From Sandaracinaceae bacterium (lineage in GTDB: Bacteria; Myxococcota_A; Polyangia; Polyangiales; Sandaracinaceae), in NCBI GenBank assembly GCA_020633195.1, contig JACKEC010000028.1, positions 1-64,000 on the forward strand: DNA of 64,000 bases, read 5' to 3'. Positions 8,543 to 16,220 of the stretch are shown here, in pieces. The notes beneath the pieces were generated by a model that ran no database searches, was not told the DNA's origin, and saw nothing but the letters and a program-made list of their open reading frames with translations. The translations under genes and the position numbers were made by a program. Every line of letters starts with the position of its first letter. Position 1 is the stretch's first letter.

Positions 8543-10144
8543 TCACTCGCGGCTCGACGTCAGCTCGTCGAAGCGCAGCCCGAACCGCGCGAGGTACTTC
8601 CGCAGCCGATCGGCGTCGTTGGTGGACGACTTCCGCGCCCGGGACGCGGCGAAGAGCACGCGGCCGGCCTCGCTGATGGAGCGCGCCTCGGCGCAGACCG
8701 CGAGGACGTCGTCGAGCTGCACGCGATCGAACCGATCGAGCGCGTCGGCGGCCTCGGCCCCGAGCGCCGCGACGACCCGGTCGCCACCGCGACGCCGAGA
8801 CGGGGCGCCCGACCACTGCCGCTCGAGCCGGCCGATCTCCTCACGGACCGCGTCCGTGTCGATGCGCCCGCCCGGCGCCAAGGTCGCCATCCGCAGGACC
8901 GCCGCCTCGAGGTCTCGGAAGTTGGCGGGCCAGGGCGCCGTGCGGCCGAACGCGAGGAAGCGCTTCCGCGCCTCTCGGTTGATCGAGGCGCGGCGCCCGA
9001 GGCGCTCGGCCGCGCGGTCGAGCTCGAAGTCGAGGTTGGGCTCGAGGTCCTCGGGCCGGTCGGCGAGGCCGGGGAGCTCGAAGGTCCAAAGATCGATCCG
9101 CGCGAGCAGGTCCTCCCGGAACTCGCCGGCGCGGACCGCCTCGCGGAGGTCGCGGTTGGTGCCCGCGAAGAGCGCGAAGTCGCTCTGCACCTCGGCGTCC
9201 GACCCCACGGGGAAGAACCGCTTCAGCTCGAGCGCGCGGAGCAACATCGCTTGCTCGTCGACGCCGAGCTCGCCGATCTCGTCGAGGAACAGGACGCCGC
9301 GATCCGCGGCGCGGAGGAGGCCGGGCCGCGCCGAGGCGGCCCCCGTGAACGCGCCCTTCGTGTGACCGAACAGCGCGCCCATCGCCATGTCGCCGCGCAG
9401 CGTCGCGCAGTTGACGGCGACGAACGGCCCGTCGAGCTGACCGCGCCGGCGCTTGAGCTGGTACACGCGCTCGGCGAGCCGGCTCTTGCCCGCGCCGGTC
9501 GGCCCGGTGAACAGGATGGGCTCGCGCGACGCGACGGCGACGCGCTCGATGCGGTCCACGAGCGCGTTGAAGTCGGCGTTCTGGGTCGCGATCCCCTGCT
9601 TGAGGTAGTCCTGGCCCTGGCGCGCCTCCTGGGCGAAGCGGCGCGCGAGCTCGTCGTAGCGCGACAGATCGAGGTCGATGACGCGGTGGGTCCCGCGCGT
9701 GTCGTCGCTCTCGCGCGGCGGCGGCGAGGTCTGGACGAGCCGACCCGGGAAGTAGCGGGCCTCGGTCAACAGGAACAAGCAGATCTGCGCGACGTGGGTG
9801 CCCGTCGTGATGTGGACGAAGTACTCCTCGCGGCTCGTGTCGAACGGGTAGTCGCGCGACAGCGCGTGGAGCGCGCCGTAGACCTCCTCCAGATCCCACG
9901 CGTCCTCGAAGGGCACCTCGTGCAGCCGCACCTCGGTGTCGGGCGCGACCGACGCGATGTCGTCGACGAGCTGGCCGGCGAGCGCGGCGCTGTGCGGCTG
10001 GTGCACGAGCTCGAGCCGGTCGAGCGGCAGGTCGGGCTGCATCGCGAGCGCCACGGTCGGTCGCCAGCGCTTCCAGCGCTTGCCCGCGCGGCCCGCGTCC
10101 AGCGTCGAGCCGACCAACCCGAAGGCGACGGTGCGCTTCGCCAT
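8543..10144 (-). CDS. rtcR: RtcR, sigma-54 activator of RNA-repair genes
   Basis: The 533-residue length matches E. coli RtcR (about 532). Residues 1-~180 form the RtcR ligand-sensing domain, a CARF-like fold that senses RNA ends. The AAA+ module has Walker A GPTGAGKS, the sigma-54 contact loop GAFTGA and Walker B VLFLDEIGE. A small C-terminal helical DNA-binding region follows. It is divergent from the methyltransferase-rtcA operon, its expected target. The ATG at 10144 is preceded by TAGCGT with 7 bp spacing and no Shine-Dalgarno. Confidence 0.95.
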   Translation of the reverse strand: MAKRTVAFGLVGSTLDAGRAGKRWKRWRPTVALAMQPDLPLDRLELVHQPHSAALAGQLVDDIASVAPDTEVRLHEVPFEDAWDLEEVYGALHALSRDYPFDTSREEYFVHITTGTHVAQICLFLLTEARYFPGRLVQTSPPPRESDDTRGTHRVIDLDLSRYDELARRFAQEARQGQDYLKQGIATQNADFNALVDRIERVAVASREPILFTGPTGAGKSRLAERVYQLKRRRGQLDGPFVAVNCATLRGDMAMGALFGHTKGAFTGAASARPGLLRAADRGVLFLDEIGELGVDEQAMLLRALELKRFFPVGSDAEVQSDFALFAGTNRDLREAVRAGEFREDLLARIDLWTFELPGLADRPEDLEPNLDFELDRAAERLGRRASINREARKRFLAFGRTAPWPANFRDLEAAVLRMATLAPGGRIDTDAVREEIGRLERQWSGAPSRRRGGDRVVAALGAEAADALDRFDRVQLDDVLAVCAEARSISEAGRVLFAASRARKSSTNDADRLRKYLARFGLRFDELTSSRE

Positions 10145-10151
10145 CGCCGCC

Positions 10152-10157
10152 ACGCTA
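10152..10157 (-). promoter_or_regulatory. -10-like TAGCGT before rtcR
   Basis: TAGCGT on the minus strand lies 7 bp upstream of the rtcR ATG, without a ribosome-binding site. It fits the leaderless pattern of the window. Confidence 0.4.
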
Positions 10158-10186
10158 TTCGATCGGGTACCCCGGGTGAAAGTCGT

Positions 10187-10192
10187 TAACCT
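10187..10192 (+). promoter_or_regulatory. -10-like TAACCT before the methyltransferase-rtcA operon
   Basis: TAACCT lies 6 bp before the ATG at 10199. No GG-N10-GC sigma-54 (-24/-12) element is visible in the 54-bp gap, although RtcR is a sigma-54 activator. Confidence 0.4.
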
Positions 10193-10198
10193 CTCGGC

Positions 10199-10939
10199 AT
10201 GTACCACGAGGACGGACCGACGCTCCTGGAGCTGGCCGAGCAAGCGCTGTCGTCGACCGATCGGGGCTACGACCTGATCGCGCCCAAGTTCGACCACACC
10301 CCGTTTCGCACCCCGGACGTGCTCCTCGAGCGCGCCGCGAAGATCGTGAAGAAGAAGGGCGGCACCACCGCCCGGGGCATCGATCTGTGCTGCGGCACCG
10401 GCGCCGGCGTGCGCTGGTTCCGGCCGCTGTGCACCGACGAGATCGTGGGGATCGATCGCTCGCAGGGCATGCTCGACGTCGCGCGGGAGCGGCTCGAGGA
10501 CGCGCCCGGCGAGGCGACGATCACGCTCACCCAGGGCGACGCGATGGCGTCCGGCTTCGAGGCCGGGAGCTTCGGCCTCATCACCTGCTTCGGCGCGTTC
10601 GGGCACATCCTGCAGGAGGAGGAGCCGAAGTTCGTGCGGGAGGTGACGCGCCTGCTCGCGCCCGGCGGCCGGTTCGTGTTCATCACCAGCGAGCGCCCGC
10701 CCGCGTGGTCGCCGAGCCTCTGGGTCGCCAAGGGCTTCAACGCGGTGATGCGGATCCGCAACGCGGTGATCAAGCCCGAGTTCATCATGTACTACCTCAC
10801 CTTCCTGCTCCCCGGCGCCCGCTGGCTGTGCGAGGCGAACGGGCTCGAGGTCGAGGTGATCTCGGGCGCGTTCGAGAAGCCCTTCGCGCGCGGCAAGCTG
10901 GTGATCGCGACCAAGCCGCTGAAGCGCAAGGCGCTGTGA
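10199..10939 (+). CDS. Class I SAM-dependent methyltransferase in the rtc operon
   Basis: The 246-residue protein has the Rossmann-type SAM-binding motif I (GIDLCCGTGAG), an acidic post-I strand (VGIDRS) and motif IV-like LITCFGAFGH. The substrate cannot be told: it resembles generic small-molecule methyltransferases more than the RNA 3'-end enzyme Hen1. It is the first gene of the operon facing rtcR, and its TGA overlaps the GTG start of rtcA (GTGA), so the pair is translationally coupled. That makes a role in RNA-end metabolism plausible but unproven. Confidence 0.85.
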   Translation: MYHEDGPTLLELAEQALSSTDRGYDLIAPKFDHTPFRTPDVLLERAAKIVKKKGGTTARGIDLCCGTGAGVRWFRPLCTDEIVGIDRSQGMLDVARERLEDAPGEATITLTQGDAMASGFEAGSFGLITCFGAFGHILQEEEPKFVREVTRLLAPGGRFVFITSERPPAWSPSLWVAKGFNAVMRIRNAVIKPEFIMYYLTFLLPGARWLCEANGLEVEVISGAFEKPFARGKLVIATKPLKRKAL

Positions 10940-11955
10940 TCGAGATTGACGGCAGCGCGGGTGAGGGCGGCGGGCAGATCCTGCGCTCGTCGCTCGCGCT
11001 CGCGATGGTCACGGGGCAGGCGGTCCGCGTCGACCGCGTCCGCGCCGGACGCCAGAAGCCGGGGCTGCGGCGCCAGCACCTCGCCGCGGTCGAGGCCGCG
11101 GCGCGCGTCTCGAACGGGCGCGTGACCGGCGCCGAGCTCGGCTCGACGCGCGTCGAGCTCGAGCCCGGCCCCGTCGTGGGCGGGACCTTCGAGCTGTCGA
11201 TCGGCAGCGCCGGCAGCGCCTCGCTCGTCCTCGCCACCATCCTGCCCGCGCTCGTGCTCGCGGACGAGCCCAGCGTGGTCACGATCGAGGGCGGGACCCA
11301 CAACCCGCTCGCGCCGACGTTCGAGTTCCTCCGCTTCAGCCTCTTGCCGCTGCTCCACCGGATGGGCGCGGAGGTGCACCTCCGGCTCCTCCGCCACGGC
11401 TTCTACCCGCGGGGCGGCGGTCGCGTCCGGGCCGAGATCCAGCCCGGGCAGTTCGGCGAGCTGCAGCTCGACTCGCTCGGGGCGCGGCAGTGGAAGCGCG
11501 CGACCTCGACCGTCGCCGATCTGCCTCAGCACGTGGCGCGCCGAGAGCTCGACACGCTCGCCAAGAAGCTCCGGCTCAGCCCCGCCGACCTGATCGAGGA
11601 GGTGCTCCCGCCCGGCCTCGGGCCCGCCAACCTCTGCCGGGTCGAGCTGCAGCACGAGAACGCGACGGCGGTGTTCACCGAGCACGGCGAGAAGGGGCTC
11701 CTCGCCGAGACCGTGGCGGCGCGCCTCGCCAACCAGGTGCGGCGCTTCGAGAAGGCAGGCGTCGCCGTCGACGAGCACCTCGCCGATCAGCTGCTGCTGC
11801 CGATGGCCCTCGGCGAGGGCGGTCGCTTCACCACGCTGGCACCCTCTTCGCACACCCTCAGCCAGGTCGCGGTCATCGAGCGCTTCCTCGATCCGAGCGT
11901 GCGGATGACGGAGCTCGGCCACGATCGCTGGCTGGTCGAGGTGGGGGAGCGCTAA
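10936..11955 (+). CDS. rtcA: RNA 3'-terminal phosphate cyclase
   Basis: The 339-residue product matches RtcA in length and motifs. It begins IEIDGSAGEGGGQILRSSLA, then has GGTHNPLAPTFEFLR, HGFYPRGGG and, near the C-terminus, SSHTLSQVAVIERFL, which carries the conserved His that becomes adenylated. RtcA uses ATP to convert RNA 3'-phosphates to 2',3'-cyclic phosphates, substrates for RtcB ligation. The GTG start overlaps the methyltransferase stop. No rtcB lies in the window; the next gene is a Rossmann-fold protein 10 bp downstream. Confidence 0.97.
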   Translation: MIEIDGSAGEGGGQILRSSLALAMVTGQAVRVDRVRAGRQKPGLRRQHLAAVEAAARVSNGRVTGAELGSTRVELEPGPVVGGTFELSIGSAGSASLVLATILPALVLADEPSVVTIEGGTHNPLAPTFEFLRFSLLPLLHRMGAEVHLRLLRHGFYPRGGGRVRAEIQPGQFGELQLDSLGARQWKRATSTVADLPQHVARRELDTLAKKLRLSPADLIEEVLPPGLGPANLCRVELQHENATAVFTEHGEKGLLAETVAARLANQVRRFEKAGVAVDEHLADQLLLPMALGEGGRFTTLAPSSHTLSQVAVIERFLDPSVRMTELGHDRWLVEVGER

Positions 11956-11965
11956 GGTCGAGGAC

Positions 11966-12730
11966 GTGGGACGTCCGATCGTCATCGTGGGGCTCGGCGA
12001 GATGGGCGCGGCGTTTGCGCACGGCTGGCTCCGCCAGGGCCACACCGTCGTGCCCGTGAACCGCGGCGACGATCCCCGGAGCGTGGAGGTCGACCCCGCG
12101 CTGGTGCTCGTCGCGGTCGGGGAGCGCGCGCTCGACGGCGTGCTCTCCGGGCTGCCCGACGCGTGGCGGGACCGGGTCGCGCTCCTGCAAAACGAGCTGC
12201 TCCCGACCGACTGGGAGCGGCACGCGCTCGTCGACCCGACGATCGCCGCGGTGTGGTTCGAGAAGAAGCGGAGCAAGCCGCTCAACGTGGTGCTGCCGAC
12301 CGTCGTCGCGGGGCCGCACGCGGCGCTCGTGGTGAGCGCGGTGACGGCGCTCCAGCTCCCCGCGGAGGCGATCGCGGCCGACCGGCTGCTCTTCGAGCTG
12401 GTGAAGAAGAACCTCTACATCCTCACCGCGAACATCGCGGGGCTCGTCGTCGGCGGCACCGTCTCGGACCTGTGGCGCTCCCACAAGGGCCTCGCCCGGG
12501 ACGTCGCGCTCGAGGTGCTCGCGCTTCAAGCCTGGCGCGCGAAGGAGACGCTCCCCGAGGAGGCGCTGATCGACGCGATGGTGGAGGCCTTCCACGCGGA
12601 CCCCAACCACCTCTGCACCGGGCGATCGGCCGCGCCGCGCCTCGATCGGGCGCTCGCGCAAGCGACCGAGGCGTCGATCGACGTGCCTACGTTGCGCTCG
12701 ATCGCCGAGCGACGGAGTCTTGCAGGGTGA
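11966..12730 (+). CDS. Rossmann-fold NAD(P)-binding protein (ketopantoate reductase-like)
   Basis: The 254-residue protein begins IVIVGLGEMGAAFAHGWLRQG, a classic GxGxxG dinucleotide-binding fold as in ketopantoate reductase and 6-phosphogluconate/hydroxyisobutyrate dehydrogenase-like proteins. An all-helical C-terminal half follows, with a Lys-Lys-Asn (VKKNLYIL) near its start. The substrate is unknown. It starts with GTG 10 bp after rtcA behind AAGG, so it is probably the third gene of the rtc operon. Its last 44 bp overlap the end of the convergent GGDEF/EAL gene. Confidence 0.75.
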   Translation: MGRPIVIVGLGEMGAAFAHGWLRQGHTVVPVNRGDDPRSVEVDPALVLVAVGERALDGVLSGLPDAWRDRVALLQNELLPTDWERHALVDPTIAAVWFEKKRSKPLNVVLPTVVAGPHAALVVSAVTALQLPAEAIAADRLLFELVKKNLYILTANIAGLVVGGTVSDLWRSHKGLARDVALEVLALQAWRAKETLPEEALIDAMVEAFHADPNHLCTGRSAAPRLDRALAQATEASIDVPTLRSIAERRSLAG

Positions 12731-14528
12731 AGAAGTCGGGCACCCGCGAGGCGTCGAGCGGCCTCGAGAAGAAGTAGCCCTGCACCGCGTCGACGCCGAG
12801 CGTGACGAGCGCGTCGAGCTGCGCCACCGTCTCGACGCCCTCCGCGAGCACCTCGAGCCCGAGGCTGTGCCCGAGCCCGGTGATCGCCTGCGTCAGCGCG
12901 GTCGCGTGCTGCTGCGCGACGCCGCCCACGTCGAGGTCCTTCACGAAGGCGCGATCGATCTTGAGCACGTCGACGGGGAGGCGCTGCAGGTACGCGAGCG
13001 ACGAGTAGCCCGTCCCGAAGTCGTCCACCGAGACGCGGACGCCGAGCTCGCGCAGCGCGGAGAGCTTCTCCACCGCGGCCTGCACGTCGTCCATCAGTGA
13101 GGTCTCCGTCACCTCGAGCTCGAGGTGGCGCGGATCGACGCGCGTGCTCGACAAGACACGTTGCACGGTCCCGACGAAGTCCGCGCGCGCGAACTGGTGG
13201 GCGGAGACGTTGACGCTCACGCACTCGATGTCGAGCCCGGCGGCTCGCCAGCGGCTGACCTGACGGCAGGCCTCGAGCAGGACCCAGCTCCCGATGGGCA
13301 CGATCAGCTCGGACTCCTCGGCGACCGGGAGGAAGTGGCCCGGGCTCACGAGCCCGTCGTGGCGCTGCCAGCGGATCAGCGCCTCGAGCTCCGTCGAGCG
13401 GCGCGAGTCGAGCGCGACCTTCGGCTGGTAGTGCAAGAGGAGCTCACCGGCGCCGAGCGCGCGGCGGAGGTGTCGCTCGAGGTCCCCGCGCCGCTCGACC
13501 TGCTCGCGCAGCTCGGCGGTGAAGCACTCGATCCGCCCTCGGCGACGGGACGCCTTGGCGCGGTGCAGCGCGATCCCCGCGTAACGCAGCAGGCTCCCGC
13601 CGTCGTTGGCGTCCTCCGGATAGCGGGCGATCCCCACCGACGCGCTGAGCGACAGCTCGTAGCCCTGCACGTGGAAGGGCTCGCGCACCGACTGGAGCAT
13701 GCGGTCGGCGAGCGCGAGCGCGGACGCGCCGCGAGGGTGGCCGGTGAGCACCGCGAGGAACTCGTCGCCCGACCCGCGGCCGACCAGGTCGTTCTCCGTC
13801 GTGGTGTCGAGGAGGCGCTCCGCGACCTGCCGCAGGAGACCGTCGCCGACGTCGCGGCCCAGCCAGTCGTCGATCCGCTGGAAGCGATCGAGCGCGAGGA
13901 TCGCCACCGCGACCCCGGTGCCTTCGCGCTCGGCGTCGTCGAGCGCGACCTCGACCGGCTCCTCGAGCATCCGTCGATCGGGCAAGCCCGTCACCGCGTC
14001 GTGCGCCCCGACCGAGAGCGGCCACGCGGCGAGGTCGCGCACGTGCGGCGGCAGGGTCTCCTTGCGAGGGCGCATCACCCCGCGCACGGGCGTCGGGGGC
14101 GCGAGGTGGATCACGATGTGCGAGGCCACCGTCGCGAGCGCCGTCACGTCGGTCCCCTCGAGGTCCTCGCGGGCCTCGCGGTCGACGAGGACGATGGCCC
14201 CGAACTGCCGGCCCTCCTGCTCGACGGGGACGGTGACGGCGGCGTTCACGCCGACCGACGGCGGGAACAGCGCGATCTCGGGGGCGGCCGGCCCTCGCCC
14301 GACGATGGGCACGAGCGCGGGCGCCTCGCGCGCGAGCCGCCACGCGGGCGCCTCGAGCGGCACGTCGGCGACGAGCTCCGGCGGCCCATACGTCACCACG
14401 CGGCGCGCGTGGTTCCCCGAGAGGCGAAAGATCACCCCGGCGGGCATGCGCGTGATCGCGCAGGCGACGCGCAGCTGATCGATCAGCGCCTGGTCGTCGG
14501 AGGTCACCGGCGACCGATCATACCGCAC
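12687..14528 (-). CDS. GAF-GGDEF-EAL protein (c-di-GMP turnover)
   Basis: The 613-residue protein carries an N-terminal GAF-like sensor (~residues 10-150), a GGDEF domain whose signature reads GRGSGDEF (SGDEF variant), and an EAL domain with all main motifs: EALIRW, DDFGTGYSS, KIDRAFV, AEGVET and QGYFFSRP. The EAL half should hydrolyse c-di-GMP; the GGDEF half may be weakly active or a GTP-binding regulator. The GTG at 14528 gives the longest frame; GTG at 14507 is an alternative, and neither has a clear ribosome site. It is divergent from a kinase gene 62 bp away. Confidence 0.9.
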   Translation of the reverse strand: MRYDRSPVTSDDQALIDQLRVACAITRMPAGVIFRLSGNHARRVVTYGPPELVADVPLEAPAWRLAREAPALVPIVGRGPAAPEIALFPPSVGVNAAVTVPVEQEGRQFGAIVLVDREAREDLEGTDVTALATVASHIVIHLAPPTPVRGVMRPRKETLPPHVRDLAAWPLSVGAHDAVTGLPDRRMLEEPVEVALDDAEREGTGVAVAILALDRFQRIDDWLGRDVGDGLLRQVAERLLDTTTENDLVGRGSGDEFLAVLTGHPRGASALALADRMLQSVREPFHVQGYELSLSASVGIARYPEDANDGGSLLRYAGIALHRAKASRRRGRIECFTAELREQVERRGDLERHLRRALGAGELLLHYQPKVALDSRRSTELEALIRWQRHDGLVSPGHFLPVAEESELIVPIGSWVLLEACRQVSRWRAAGLDIECVSVNVSAHQFARADFVGTVQRVLSSTRVDPRHLELEVTETSLMDDVQAAVEKLSALRELGVRVSVDDFGTGYSSLAYLQRLPVDVLKIDRAFVKDLDVGGVAQQHATALTQAITGLGHSLGLEVLAEGVETVAQLDALVTLGVDAVQGYFFSRPLDASRVPDFFTLQDSVARRSSAT

Positions 14529-14590
14529 TGGAGTGTGAAGAAGTGTTCGGCGGGGTTACCGCCGTCGACCCCCGTCCCCAGGGTCGATGA

Positions 14591-16189
14591 GTGGTGGATC
14601 AACCCGTCAAGGAGTTCTGTCCGCACGGCGGGCTGCACGAGCCGGGGACCGAGTCGCCCGCCACCCTCGCGGGGCGGATGGACGGAAAGGGCCCCGGTCG
14701 CCTCCGGATCGCGTCCCTCGCCGCGTCCGCGCTCTGGGGCCTCTACGCGATCCACGCCTTCCTCGCGGGGCGCCTCGACCCGATGGTCGGCGCGCTCGCG
14801 GCGACCGTCGCCGTCGCCTCGCTCGGCGTCGCCTGGCTGAGCTCCCCGCGCACTTCGGAGAAGACCCTCCGGACGGTCGGGTCCGTGTACCTGCTCGGCA
14901 CGACCTTCGGCATGGCGATGGTCGAGCAGCACCTCGGCATGGCCGCGGGCATCGGCGCCGGGATCAGCTGGAGCGCGATCTGGGTCGCGTTCTTCCCCAT
15001 CGTGCTGCCCTGCTCGCCGAGCCACACGCTGGTGAAGGCGCTCGTCGGCGCGACGATGACCCCCGTCGCGCTCGGGCTCGCGATCGCGCTCGGCCGCCCC
15101 GTCCCCGCCGCGCTCGACGTGGTGGCGATGCTCGCGCCGGTCTACATCGGCGCGTTCGTCGCGTACGCGGGGGCGAAGGTGCTGGACCGCCTCGGCGGTC
15201 GGGTCGAGGCGATGGCCGCGATCGGCCGCTACGAGCTCGTCGAGAAGCTCGGCGAGGGCGGGATGGGCGACGTGTGGGCGGCGCGGCACCGGCTCCTCGC
15301 GCGGCCCGTCGCGCTGAAGCTCGTCAAGCTCTCGGGCGAGGAGGACGGCGTCCAGCTCGCGCGCTTCTCCCGCGAGGCGCGGGTCACCGCGAGCCTCGAG
15401 AGCCCGCACACCGTGCACCTCTACGACTTCGGCGCGGCCAACGACGGACGCCTGTTCTACGCGATGGAGCTGCTCGAGGGGATGGACCTCGAGCAGCTGG
15501 TGAAGACCTTCGGAAAGCTCCCGCCGGAGCGCGTCGTGCACATCCTGCGGCAGGCGCTGCACTCGCTCGAGGAGGCGCACGCGCGGGACCTCGTGCACCG
15601 CGACATCAAGCCCGCGAACCTCCACATCGGGCGGTACGCGCTCTCCCACGACCACGTGAAGGTCCTCGACTTCGGCCTCGCGAAGGCCTCCTCGGGCGGC
15701 GCGAGCACGCTGATCACGGGCAACGGGCGGATCAGCGGGACGCCCGCGTACATGGCCCCGGAGATCGTCCACGGGAAGGCCGTCGACGGGCGCGCCGACG
15801 TGTACGCGCTGGGCTGCGTCGCCATCTATCTGCTCACCGGCGAGCGGGTCTTCCCCGAGGCCACCGAGGTCCTCGCGGCGGCGGTCGCCCACGTGACGGA
15901 GACGCCCGTCGGGATCCGCGCGCGCGGGGTCGCGATCGACGAAGACCTCGAGCGCGTGCTGATGAGCACCCTGGAGAAGGACCCCGTCCGCCGCCCGGAC
16001 GCCGCGAGCCTGCGCGAGATGCTCGCGAGCGTCTCGACCGACGCGTGGACCGAGCGTGACGCCGCGGACTGGTGGGCGCGGAACGCGCCGCTGCCCAGGC
16101 GCCGCGTCAGCGAGCCGCCCGCCGGCGAGGTCCACGCGACCGCCCCGACGCTCCCGCGCGCCCAGGTCCTCGTCGCCGGTCACGCCTGA
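14591..16189 (+). CDS. Ser/Thr protein kinase with N-terminal multi-span membrane domain
   Basis: The 532-residue protein has about six hydrophobic segments in residues 40-205, then a Hanks-type kinase domain (~residues 212-475). The kinase has the Gly loop GEGGMGDVW, the catalytic Lys in VALKLVKL, the HRDIKPAN loop, DFGLAK and the GTPAYMAPE activation segment. All catalytic residues are present and it is an RD kinase. Membrane part first, kinase second is the reverse of PASTA kinases; the membrane part may sense an envelope signal. The GTG at 14591 is the longest start. Confidence 0.9.
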   Translation: MVDQPVKEFCPHGGLHEPGTESPATLAGRMDGKGPGRLRIASLAASALWGLYAIHAFLAGRLDPMVGALAATVAVASLGVAWLSSPRTSEKTLRTVGSVYLLGTTFGMAMVEQHLGMAAGIGAGISWSAIWVAFFPIVLPCSPSHTLVKALVGATMTPVALGLAIALGRPVPAALDVVAMLAPVYIGAFVAYAGAKVLDRLGGRVEAMAAIGRYELVEKLGEGGMGDVWAARHRLLARPVALKLVKLSGEEDGVQLARFSREARVTASLESPHTVHLYDFGAANDGRLFYAMELLEGMDLEQLVKTFGKLPPERVVHILRQALHSLEEAHARDLVHRDIKPANLHIGRYALSHDHVKVLDFGLAKASSGGASTLITGNGRISGTPAYMAPEIVHGKAVDGRADVYALGCVAIYLLTGERVFPEATEVLAAAVAHVTETPVGIRARGVAIDEDLERVLMSTLEKDPVRRPDAASLREMLASVSTDAWTERDAADWWARNAPLPRRRVSEPPAGEVHATAPTLPRAQVLVAGHA

Positions 16190-16220
16190 GCGAGGCGAGC
16201 CTGGAGACAGCCTCTAGTCT

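Noticed and set aside
10145..10198. Sigma-54 promoter for the rtcA operon
   Set aside because: No GG-N10-GC element resembling TGGCAC-N5-TTGC in the gap or in the nearby part of rtcR that I scanned.
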